64,000 bases of DNA from NCBI RefSeq assembly GCF_016808095.1, contig NC_068979.1, positions 10,935,001 through 10,999,000 on the forward strand. Reading direction: 5' to 3'. Made by a program: the position numbers and the translations under genes. Below are positions 11,045 through 20,415 of the stretch, in pieces (position 1 is the stretch's first letter; every line of letters begins with the position of its first letter). Below the pieces are notes generated by a model. It had not been told where the DNA came from and did not search any database. It worked only from the letters and a program-made list of their open reading frames with translations. This DNA comes from Vigna angularis (taxonomy: Eukaryota; Streptophyta; Magnoliopsida; Fabales; Fabaceae).

Positions 11045-11625
11045 GAAGCACAACATCTACTGATGGATGCCAGGTGATTGAGTATCTACTGAAGGATACT
11101 ATGCTATCAGACACTTACTAATGAGTGTTGATGAAAAGGATTTGCATATACTGATGGATGTCAGTGGGAGAGTATCGACTGAAGGATACTATGTTTGTAT
11201 ACACCTATTGATGGGTGTTGGTGATAAAGATATGCGTCTACTAAAGGATGCTGGAGGATTTTGGGTCAGGCTCGTGACGTTAAACAAGCGCTTATTGGGA
11301 GATAACCCAATTTCTGACTTTTTTTTTTGGATTTGAATTTACTTTGCAGGAGTGACAACATCTACTGATGGATGTTGCTATGATGAGGGAGATGAATGAT
11401 AGCGTCTACTGATGGATGCTACTGAAGGCGTCTACTGATGGATGCCGATGAAGAGGAGAAAGATTAGCATCTACTGATGGATGCTGATGAGAAGGATTCA
11501 CATCTACTAATGGATGCAGGAAGATTAAGATAAGAGAGCATCTACTGACGTATGTTACTGAGAGCATCTACTGATGGATGCTATGCTGATGGATGTTACT
11601 GACAACATCTATTGATGGATGCTGC
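11045..11625 (+). repeat. Interspersed minisatellite CATCTACTGATGGATGC in LTR-RT1
   Basis: The word CATCTACTGATGGATGC and close variants recur more than ten times. They are separated by short variable spacers such as TGATGAGAAGGATT, and the array is broken once by ordinary sequence near 11270-11345. It lies where gag would be expected in a full Athila element. No conserved protein emerges from it. Confidence 0.75.
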
Positions 11626-11639
11626 TGAATCAGGATTTT

Positions 11640-12943
11640 TTTGTTTTTGCTTTATTTTATTTGAATTTTGTTTTATTTTTATTTTTGTTTATGTACTTGG
11701 TTTAATGAGTTGTGCTGCAATGGTTTGGTATGATGTGATAAACTGTTGTTTGTGATGAGTAATATTCTTGTGTTTGCTCTATTGGTCTATGATGCATGTT
11801 GAGTTAATGATTGTTGAGGCTTTTTAAGCATAGATGGTGGTTGCTCATAGTTTTGTTAAAACACAGATGCATGATTTCAATTGTCATTAATATGCTGGGC
11901 AGGATGTTTATCAAATTTTGGAACTTGAGTTAACCTGTGAGAGATTAGGCTCCAGAGTTTTTGATTGATTGAGTGCTATTACTTTGGAAGCATGATTGAT
12001 TTTGCCTAATTTTCTATGATTGAACCACTTGCTTGCTTGTTACAAATGATCAAGCCATGTTTTTCTTCTCCCTTAGAGCCAATGTTTATAGGTGAACCCA
12101 ATAAAGATCAATGTTTTCTCTAACCTTTGCACCTTGAGCCTAAATTTGAAAAGTGGAAAAACCCTTTTTGAAATCCTTACCTTGAGTTAAGTAGAATATG
12201 TTTTTGTGGTAATGGAAAATGGTTCATGTTTGGGGTGGTGAGAAACCGAAAAGAACTTTGTGAAATTCATTAAAGAGCATTGGGCAAAAGCAAAAAGCAA
12301 AAGAGAAGAAAATAAAGAAAAGAAAAGGTTAAGCTCAATGCAAGTAAAGTTTGGTAATGAGTTGAATATTAGTTTCTCACATAAAAAAAGGAGAAAGAGA
12401 GATTATTGTTAATGTGAATGAATGAATTATGCACTCTATTAACTCATGGAATTTTTTTGTCTAGAAAAACCAATTTTCTTCTTAGCCCAGCCTCAATACA
12501 AGCCTTGAAAAGCCCTTGTGATGATAACTTGCTTGTGAGTGTGTTTGATATGTGGTTAAATGAAAGGCAAAGTTGATTCATGTGACATTGTGATGGTAGA
12601 GTGTAAGAGTGTCACCTCACTAAACACTTTTGAGTGTTTGAGTGAAACACTATCTTTGGTGAGGAATAGTTCCATACACTTTATGATAACATTCTTGCTT
12701 TGTTGTTGATGAGGATTGCATCTGTTGCGTATGTCTTGATTATGTGAGCACCATAGTTGAAGCTTGATTGGGTAAAGCATCATTATATCTTAACTAATCT
12801 TTCTATGATGAGCATTCATGAGTGATTTACTTGTCCTAAGAGAAAAATGCTTTTTAGTGTGCTAGACCATTGTAGTATCAGTATTCTATTTAAGCCAGGT
12901 TTTGTTTTGCTTGAGGACAAGCTAAGTTTCAAGTTTGGGGTTA
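11640..12943 (+). other. 3' non-coding interior of LTR-RT1
   Basis: No coding frame is supported. Words such as CTTAGCCCAGCC followed by AATACAAGCC (about 12480-12510) and a polypurine-like tract ending CAAGTTTGGGG before the right LTR match the equivalent parts of LTR-RT4 (38795-38830 and 39195-39213). They also match, inverted, LTR-RT3 (17932-18390). Confidence 0.6.
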
Positions 12944-13143
12944 TAATAACGGTTGAAAAATCGTTATTTTTATACTTAATTTTGATATTAAAAACACTCT
13001 TTTTGACTTAGAAGCTTGCTTGAACTCATGTTTTTGCTTTAGTTTTGTGAATAAGAGAGTTGAATGTGAATGTAATGGTTTTGTGCTAGATTCCCCTGAT
13101 TTTGTAGGTTATTGGAATGATTTGACAGAAGAGTTAAAGTACC
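12944..13143 (+). repeat. Right LTR of LTR-RT1, first part
   Basis: Starts TAATAACGG and aligns with 7211 onward of the left LTR. It stops where LTR-RT2 inserted. The 5-bp target, GTATC in the left LTR, appears as GTACC before LTR-RT2 and ATACT after it. Confidence 0.85.
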
Positions 13144-13696
13144 TGTACCATATGGTGTCCCGGTCATATGGACCGGGTGACCAGGAGCAACACCGGCACA
13201 AAATTGGCCACCGATGTCCCTTCCATCATCTTACATCTGGACGGACGTTCCAGGTTGCATAAATACTTCCCACTCAGTTACACAATCCGACCATTCATCA
13301 TTCAGATGAATAACAGTCCCACGTACGACCGGTTTCATTAGGCCGGCCGATTGAGGAAATAGATCAACAAAGATTAAGATTAAGGTAAGTAACCATTAAA
13401 GTTATTGGGCCGAGTTTAGGCCGTGATTAACTATTCACTAATCCCAAGCCCATAACAAAAACTATAAATACATGTCAAAGGTGAGTGGTAGGTAGGTTGC
13501 ATTTACTACGCATTCATTACTGTTTCATCAAAATCGCCAACAGTTTCCGTAATGACTTTGGCATCGGAGAATCTTTGACAGGTTCCCCTCGGACGATAGG
13601 AGTAGACAGCAGAGCTTGGAGCGTGACCGGACGGCAAGTGGACCAGAGGACAAATTGTAGAGGCATTAGGTAACTTAGTCCCAAATAACCGAAACA
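13144..13696 (+). repeat. Left LTR of LTR-RT2 (553 bp)
   Basis: Starts TGTACCATATGG and ends GAAACA next to the primer-binding site. A TATAAATA box lies at 13463-13470. It differs from the right LTR at numerous positions, so the element is not young. Confidence 0.88.
13463..13470 (+). promoter_or_regulatory. TATA box of the LTR-RT2 left LTR
   Basis: TATAAATA sits mid-LTR, and the same box is kept in the right LTR at 35560-35567. It is the likely core promoter for the genomic transcript. Confidence 0.6.
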
Positions 13697-13699
13697 TTT

Positions 13700-13718
13700 T
13701 GGCGCCCACCGTGGGGCC
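13700..13718 (+). promoter_or_regulatory. Primer-binding site of LTR-RT2
   Basis: TGGCGCCCACCGTGGGGCC begins three bases after the LTR. It differs from the Athila-type site of LTR-RT1 and LTR-RT3, and the TGGCGCCCACCGTGGGG form is common in Tat-clade elements. Confidence 0.7.
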
Positions 13719-13736
13719 GAGTTACTTAAAAACCCA

Positions 13737-14797
13737 ATGGTGACCACGAGAAACATGAGTATGGATGACCCGGTAGAGATGATTCGTATACTGCAGCAGA
13801 AGATGGAGGAGATGCAACATCGTCATGAGGAGGAGGTCATGGCCGTCCGAGCTGAGTGTTCGGCGCGCCTTGCCTGAGAGGGCGTAGGAGAAAGGGGAGA
13901 GTAAGAGAATACCAAGGAGAGAGGCAAGGCCGCCATGGAGGACCAGACCGAACATAGCAGTGGGCCGGACAAAATGTGGAGACCCACGAAGCTGGAGGTC
14001 AAGGGTAGCAAGGCTAAATCCGTGCACGCGGAGAGTGGCGCGAAGGACAAGCAGTTGGTAGTGAAGACCGAGTCCTCGTCGACGTATTACTCCCCTTCAT
14101 GCAAGAAATCATGGACGTCCAAATATCGAAACAGTTTGTCCCACCTCAGTTCAAAATATACGACGGAACTACGGACCCGGAGGCCCACAACAAAACCTTT
14201 TCGAACGCAATGGCGTTCCGAACGGGCAATGACGCCATTTGGTGTCGAGCATTCTCATTATCTTTGGAGGGGGAAGTGCTTGAATGGTTTAACTCACTCC
14301 CTCCCAATTCCATTGAGAACTTTGCCGGCTTGCAACATTTGTTCAACCGGCAGTTTGCCAGCAGCAGTACTCATGACCTGACGGTCTTCGAGTTGGTCAC
14401 CCTGAAGCAAAGAAAGGAAGAAACACTAAGAGCGTTCATGGATCGCTATCAGAAAATCGTCCGACGAGTGAAGGGCTTAAGCTCGGAACTGTCCCTATAT
14501 TACATCCTTCCCGCCATCAAACCTGAACTGTTTAAAGACAACATCTGTCGACGGGCGCCCAAGACCATGGAAGAGATACGGGAAAGGGCGGGTGATGAAA
14601 TAAGGGTGGAGGAAATGAAGCTATCCTATAAGAAGCAGAAGCAGGAAAACAAGGGAGAGAGGACAGACGGAGGAAAGTCGGGTGGTCAGGTTGGGAAGCC
14701 TGGGGGGTTCAGACAGAGAGAACCGCCCCGGGGCCCCCAATTCCAGCAGTACACCCCATTGAACGCCCCCAGGAGAAGATTTTCCGAGAAGCGTTAA
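13737..14797 (+). pseudogene. gag of LTR-RT2 (Tat type), broken
   Basis: The frame opens at ATG 13737 with a coiled-coil-like start (MIRILQQKMEEMQHRHEEE) and meets an early TGA and TAA near 13876-13905. After a frame change near 14090, the conserved gag core runs 14099-14797. It has FKIYDGTTDPEAH, WFNSLPPNSI, FNRQFASS and a basic, Gly/Arg-rich tail. Family proteins form the cytoplasmic particle that packages the element RNA. This copy cannot make an intact Gag. Confidence 0.8.
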
Positions 14798-14805
14798 GCG
14801 CGGAA

Positions 14806-15454
14806 TTGATCCCGGATCCTATGAAGCGACCCACTCTGCAGGGGGCGGATGGAAATAAACATTGTGTGTACCACAAGAACATGTGCCACACTACAGAGGA
14901 GTGTGTAACCCTGAAGGACAAAATTGAAGAGCTAATTCGTGCAGGGCAACTGAAAAAGTATGTGCGTGTTGACCGTCCCCATGCGTTCATAGATCGACCC
15001 AGTCCAAGGCGGACCAGCCCTAGGAAACCCGAGAGACATGGAAGAACCAAAAACAATCAAGCCGACCGTTCTTGGTCGGAAAGGCGACGAAGCAGAAGTC
15101 GTAGCAGGAGCCACGACCGTCCCCTGCGGGGACACATCAATACAATATCTGGCGGTTTTGCTAGAGGAGGATCTTTTTCATTCGCCCGGAAGCATCATGT
15201 GCGGGCGTTACAGTCTGTTCACTCAATGGACAAGCCCCGGCGGACGATGCCCCCCCATTATGTTTTCAGATGAAGACTTCCATGCATCTGATCCCGACCA
15301 GGACGATCCGATGGTGATAACGATGGAGATCGCTCGATACGGTGTGAGCAAAGTCCTGGTGGATCAAGGAAGCTCGGTGAACATCCTCTACTGGAAGAAT
15401 TTCCAACAGATGGATATATTAGAGGACCTGATCATTCCCTACAACGAGTAGATT
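14806..15454 (+). pseudogene. Protease region of LTR-RT2, first part
   Basis: 14806-15273 encodes a stretch with CVYHKNMCHTTEECVTLKD, which has zinc-knuckle-like spacing, and an Arg/Ser-rich linker. In another frame, 15038-15451 holds the retroviral-type protease core VLVDQGSSVNILYW, in which DQGSS stands where DTGSS is usual. The solo LTR at 15460 interrupts the frame just after IIPYNE. Confidence 0.75.
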
Positions 15455-15459
15455 GTAGG

Positions 15460-16359
15460 TGATAGCGTCCTGCTCGAGCTAGGTTGGGCCAAAGCGCGAA
15501 GATGAAGCTATGGAGGTGGAATTTGTGCGGAAGCGATGGATATGATGGTGGGCTCACAATTTTGGTGAGGTTTTTGGTGAGTATTTGTGGTAGGATGGAG
15601 GTGTTTGATGGATCTCCGAAGAGGTTGGGCCAACTCTAGAGAAGGGTGGTTAGAGGGACCTCATGGGATGCTCTAGCCTTGACTTGAGACAAGATATGTT
15701 TGCACACATTTTGGCATAATAACATTCAAATTCATCAAGTGATTTTACAAGAAAGGAGACCCTTCTATTTATAGAGAAAGGTGTCTCCAAAGTAGACAAT
15801 AAACCCTAAAACTACCCACTCTTAAAGAGACATGTGGCAATCCACTCTTACAAAGTTTCTCCACTCTTAGAGTGCCATGTGGCAATCCACTTTTGTAAAG
15901 TCTTCTCCACTCTTGAAGTAGCATGTGGCAATCCACTTTTGCAAAGTTCCTCCACTCTTAAAGTGCCATGTGACAATCCATTTTTGCAAAGTTTCTCCAC
16001 TCTTATAGTGACATATGGCAATCCACTTTAGTAAGAGTTTCTCCACTTAGAAAATGACACATGGTCACTTCCTTCTTAAGAAAAACTCTTCACTTAAGAG
16101 CTTGCCATGTGGCCATCATGTCCCATGGTGGGACACACTCTTTAAAAATAAGATTACAAACCATACAATACTTAGCCCTTAATACAAGGCCTAAAATTAA
16201 ATACTATACTGTTTGACCCTTAATACAAGGTCTAAAATACACACAATTGTACTAAGAACATGTTGATGGCTCATGATGATTAGAGCTCGGACCCACCTTT
16301 CATAGATGAATCCAACTCTTCTTAAGTATGCTTAACCATGGTTAGGGCATATGCCATCA
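15460..16359 (-). mobile_element. Solo LTR, 900 bp (family S, copy 1)
   Basis: Starts TGATAGCGTCC and ends ATATGCCATCA. A perfect 5-bp duplication GTAGG (15455-15459 and 16360-16364) flanks it inside the Tat protease frame. A second copy is inverted at 41605-42495. The minus-strand TATAAATA box (15766-15773 on the + strand as TATTTATA) gives the likely transcriptional direction. No internal region or second LTR remains, so it was probably reduced by LTR-LTR recombination. Confidence 0.9.
15831..16065. repeat. 45-bp tandem repeat inside solo LTR copy 1
   Basis: About five units start at 15831, 15876, 15922, 15967 and 16012, each beginning CATGTGGCAATCCACTTTTG or a variant. The same array, inverted, lies at about 41900-42140 in the other copy. 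It is upstream of the TATA box in the LTR's own orientation, so it may act as a promoter repeat. Confidence 0.8.
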
Positions 16360-16684
16360 GTAGGCTTTGCAGGCGAGAGGGTAGACACTCGAGGGTATGT
16401 GGATTTGCGCAAAAGATTGGGAACTGGTCGGCATAGCGAGGAGAAGAGGGTTAGATACTTGCTGGTGGAAGCCAACACCTCATACAATGTCTTGCTAGGC
16501 CGACCATGCCTCAACGCTTTCGGGGCGATTGTTTCCACCCCTACCTCATGATGAAGTATCCCTCGGACAAAGGGATAATCTGTACTGTCTGGGCGGATCA
16601 GAAGACCGCTAGGGAATGCTACGTTGCGGGGTTGAAGATTCATACCTGCCAGCTAAGAAGAAGAAGGAGTGGTTCGGAGGTACT
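16360..16684 (+). pseudogene. Protease region of LTR-RT2, second part
   Basis: The frame resumes after the solo LTR with GFAGERVDTRGYVDLRKRLG and continues with VRYLLVEANTSYNVLLGRP, the conserved end of a Tat protease. Further codons run to SGSEV at 16682, where LTR-RT3 is inserted. The host frame continues with AMADLDPR at 29007. Confidence 0.75.
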
Positions 16685-17931
16685 TGTTGAGACTTCGGCA
16701 AGTGTACCAAATCGTTCAAGTAATAAACCGGTAAGACCGGATATCGTTTCCCAAGAGACTCGTGTCCTAAACAATCGTATAATATCTAACTAATTTAGAC
16801 TAAAGAATGATTCCATGTTTTTTTGGGATTTTCATGCAATTAAATTAAAGATAATGCAAGAATGATAAAAGTTGATCTTTGATAACTTAAACGCTAGAAA
16901 TGCGAGTGATTAGAAATGGTATGAAATGGTATTATTGGGGATATGATCTCATCTACTTCACTTTTGTGCAACAATTCACTTTCTTTCCATTAATTAACCA
17001 AAGTCAATCAACTAAATTACTCCAACCCAATCCCTTGGTAGAAAGAGCCTAGACTTACTTCTTAAACTCTAATTCCTTAGAAACTTTAACAAGTTCATCC
17101 GCTTTAGGAGTTGAGATTTAAGACAACCAAAGGTCCAAGTTCTATCCCTAGATACAATTTCCCTTAGGTATTTAATCCAATTCCAGATTTACACAACATT
17201 TCCCAATATCAAGCAAACCCTAGAATCATGCAATGGTGGAACACAACATCACAAGCTTTAAGAGAAGGAATTAAACACTAGAAATCAATGGAATAGACAT
17301 ATAATCAATCAATTCAACTGTAATTAGCACAAAAGATCCGTGATTACATCAATCCCCAACAATAATGAAACTAGCTCTCCATTGTCATGGAGAGCTTGAT
17401 CTTACAAATTGATGAAATGGAAGAAGTGAGAAGACCCAAGGTGGAAGGAGAAGTGTTTCCACAGCTCCAAGATCGCCTCCAGCTACTCTAAGGTGTAGAA
17501 ATCACGTCTGGGCTGCCAAAGATACCCACCCCTTCGCGTTCCAGAACTAAATAAGCTGTTTCTGCCACATCAGCAAAGGTGGCGCCCGGCGGCCTGACAG
17601 ACAGGCGCCAGGCGCGCTCTCGGTCAGCATTGTCACGCCCGGCGCCGCCTAGGTCAGTAGGCGCCAGGCGTGACTCTCTGCAGCAGCCTGGGTTCTTCCT
17701 CTTTTCAGCTACTCTTCTCTCATTTCTTGGGTTTTGGTAATGTTCTTTGGTGGGTAGCTTCTCCCAGCTTCTTTGAATGGGGATTAGCCATCAAAAAGGG
17801 CTAATTACAACTAATGATGTGATCACATACAAATAACAAGAAAATGAGTTAAACAAGACTAGAAGTAAAGGAAGAGTTGACAATTTCCATCAATTTGATG
17901 TTGGATAATGAAGTAAAATTGGTCATTATCA
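16685..17931 (-). repeat. 3' LTR of LTR-RT3
   Basis: On the + strand it runs TGTTGAGAC to GGTCATTATCA. It contains two GC-rich hairpin-forming segments with GGCGCC cores at about 17579-17690. The polypurine tract abuts it at 17932. Confidence 0.9.
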
Positions 17932-17950
17932 ACTCCCCCAAACTTAGAAC
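17932..17950 (-). promoter_or_regulatory. Polypurine tract of LTR-RT3
   Basis: On the minus strand it reads CTAAGTTTGGGGGAGT directly before the LTR start TGATAATG. It is the expected primer for plus-strand DNA synthesis. LTR-RT4 has nearly the same tract, AAGTTGGGGGGAGT, before its right LTR. Confidence 0.75.
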
Positions 17951-19209
17951 CTTGCTTGTCCTCAAGCAAATGGTAAACTATTCTAGAAAACAAACATTCA
18001 AATGCATTGGTTTCAAATTTGAGATATCCTTTAAGTTCAAGAAGTGAAAAGCCTGCGTTAGCATCTAATAGAAAGAACATAATGGATATATACAGCTGTC
18101 ATCAATCAAGCACAACAGAGGTGTTCACCTATAAACAATTATGGTCACAATGCAAAGGGTGCAAAAGAAATCAACAAGCATGACAGAGTGTTTCACTTGA
18201 TGTATGGAATCAATCCTCACCTGGAAAGTGTTTCACTCAAATGCACTGGTGTATAGGGGTGTATAACGCTCACTCTGCAGTCATAATATCACACAATTTA
18301 ACTTTGCCTTTCGTTTCAATCAAAACCAACACATCACAAGCAAGTTGATAACACAAGGACTTTGTTTGGCTAGTATTGTGATTGGGCTAAGAAAGAATCA
18401 TGATTTTTCTGGAATTCAAAGGATCTTGAGCTGAGAGATTAAGTAATTCACTTCATGCATATAAACTTCTCTTTTTGTTCCTCATGTACTATTACCAATT
18501 TCAAACTTATACCCAACTGTTTTTCATTAAGCTCTTTTCTTATTCTCTTTTTCTTACTTTTCCATCATCTTTGTCTTTTTCTCAATACACCATATTTTCC
18601 CCCCGAACTTGGACTATTCTCCTGTAATGCAAATGCATGTTCTATTCAGCTCAAGGTAGAAAAGTTTAGGGAATTTTCAATAAGCTTAAGGTACAAAGAG
18701 GAAAGATCTTTTTACATTTGTGGTTGAATGGCTAAAGTATGTAAGGTGAGAAAAGAATGCCTTGATCAAATACAACAAGCAAGTAGATAGTTCAAATCTT
18801 AGAAACTCAGGCAAAGTCAATTGTGATCTAGTATGATAGCAATCACATAGCAAAAAATTATGAGGCACTAAATCTCACCCTGTTAATTAAGATTCCATAC
18901 TCTGCTAAACACAATGTCATGAATTTTGACTGCAATCGACTCCCCAAGCATTAACATAACTCAGTGAACACATCAACAATCAATGCTCAATCAAATAAGC
19001 TATTTCCACACGTTCAATCACATACAGAAAGCATGACAACCAGATTTTCACACATCAACTCATACTGTCAAACCAAATGCATAAAAGATGTTTATGTTCA
19101 AAAATTTAAAGAACCTAAAAGTAAAATAACGACTGAAAACAGAAGAAAAATAAATAAAAAACGACTCTTGCTGTGATGGCCATCAGTCAGTCTGAGTCCT
19201 CGTCCTCGT
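17951..19209 (-). other. 3' non-coding region of LTR-RT3
   Basis: No gene is seen between the env-position ORF and the polypurine tract. It shares conserved words with the same part of LTR-RT1 and LTR-RT4, for example the minus-strand segment starting AGCCCAATCACAATAC near 18390. Confidence 0.6.
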
Positions 19210-20415
19210 CTACTGCGTCATCGTCCTCCTCCTCGTCGTCATCGTCATCCTCATCCATAGCAGCAGTGCCAGCCTGAGGTCTACCCCCCCAGCAGGAAAA
19301 GACTGGTCCCCAGGCCAAGCAACGAAGGTGCTGTATTGCTCCGATGTCATGAAACCGGGATGGGATGCTGCATAAACATGCCTCATCATCTCTGCATGCG
19401 CCTGGCCAATCCGATTCACCGCCTCCAATTTTGCATTAATCAATGCAAGGCTCGAGTCTGTCATCTGTGAAGGATCAGCTGGAGGTGATGGTGGTGGTGG
19501 AGGACGTCGAGGAATAGGTCGCTGTCTGGCATGTCTCCTCGGCGATCTCGGTGGTGGGCTGGCAACTCCATCATCTGCATCCAAACAAAATTGGGTATAA
19601 TACCCCATATCAATCAGTTTCCTGGGATGCTCGAACGGTGGGATAGTAGTGTCTACTCCTTCTTGCTTGCAGAGATGTGTGATCAGAGACGGATGTCCAA
19701 GGGGAGCTTTGGTTGAATTCGCACAGTTGCGTATCTCATTAGCTATTAGTTTCCCCAAGTTTACAGAGCGTCCAGTGAGAATAGCATATAAGATGACAGC
19801 TCTGTTAACCGTGACATCAGAGACATGTGTGCACGGTGAAATGTTGGAATGCACCAGAGGCATCCATAGACGGCTGAGAGAACTGAGGTGTACCCTCTTG
19901 ATATGAAGAGGTTGTTGCTGCCTATTTCTTTGGAATGTGCCTCCTGTAATACATAAGGCTTGCTCAATCTCCTCATGGTCTAGCTCAGTCGCCATCAACT
20001 CGGCGTAGCCACATATCTCATCATCATCTTCCCACTCCGTGTTGAGGAACTCATTTATAGTGTCAGCATCGAATGAAATCCGCTGACCACGCACATAACT
20101 CCAGAAGGGTTCTGTGTCCGGAGAGAAGGATTTGGCGTTGGCATAGAATTCCTGGACAATGGCTATATTGGCAGGTTCTGGGTATGTGGTTAAATGGCTC
20201 CATTGCCTCTCCATAATCTCATTGGAGAAGTCTGGCACATCTTGAGGTAGAAGGGTGACTTTCCTCTCCATCAAAAGTTTTCTGTTCTGGACATTGGAGA
20301 AGTGCTTCTTATGGTCCTTGGTTAAGAAGATATCAGAGTATATCTTCTCTTTCCTTCTGTTTTCCCTTAGACCAGCAGTAGTCTTAATCCTCTTGGACCC
20401 AGATGAAGAAGCCAT
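19210..20415 (-). CDS. Env-position ORF of LTR-RT3, putative plant transposon protein domain
   Basis: A 401-codon frame downstream of pol on the same strand, starting MASSSGSKRIKT. The middle carries EFYANAKSF, VRGQRISFDADTINEFL and LIANEIRNCA, which resemble the putative plant transposon protein domain (PF20167 as I recall it) found in the third ORF of Athila elements. A Pro-rich stretch (about 285-310) and an acidic, repetitive 3' end follow. No signal peptide or clear membrane segment is visible, so an envelope role is not supported. An acceptor-like TATTTTGCAG ends two bases before the ATG, suggesting expression from a spliced RNA. A shrunken relative is at 37833-37945 in LTR-RT4. Confidence 0.75.
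   Translation of the reverse strand: MASSSGSKRIKTTAGLRENRRKEKIYSDIFLTKDHKKHFSNVQNRKLLMERKVTLLPQDVPDFSNEIMERQWSHLTTYPEPANIAIVQEFYANAKSFSPDTEPFWSYVRGQRISFDADTINEFLNTEWEDDDEICGYAELMATELDHEEIEQALCITGGTFQRNRQQQPLHIKRVHLSSLSRLWMPLVHSNISPCTHVSDVTVNRAVILYAILTGRSVNLGKLIANEIRNCANSTKAPLGHPSLITHLCKQEGVDTTIPPFEHPRKLIDMGYYTQFCLDADDGVASPPPRSPRRHARQRPIPRRPPPPPSPPADPSQMTDSSLALINAKLEAVNRIGQAHAEMMRHVYAASHPGFMTSEQYSTFVAWPGDQSFPAGGVDLRLALLLWMRMTMTTRRRTMTQ

Noticed and set aside
11045..11625. Possible CRISPR-like array (fixed 17-mer with variable spacers)
   Set aside because: Plant nuclear DNA inside an LTR element. The repeat is too short and variable, the spacers differ in length, and no cas gene is near.
16332..16643. 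Minus-strand frame of 103 codons in the Tat protease
   Set aside because: It lies opposite the well-supported protease frame and shows no motif of its own.
19210..20415. Calling the LTR-RT3 third ORF a true envelope protein
   Set aside because: No signal peptide, no transmembrane helix and no glycoprotein features are seen. Only its position after pol resembles env.
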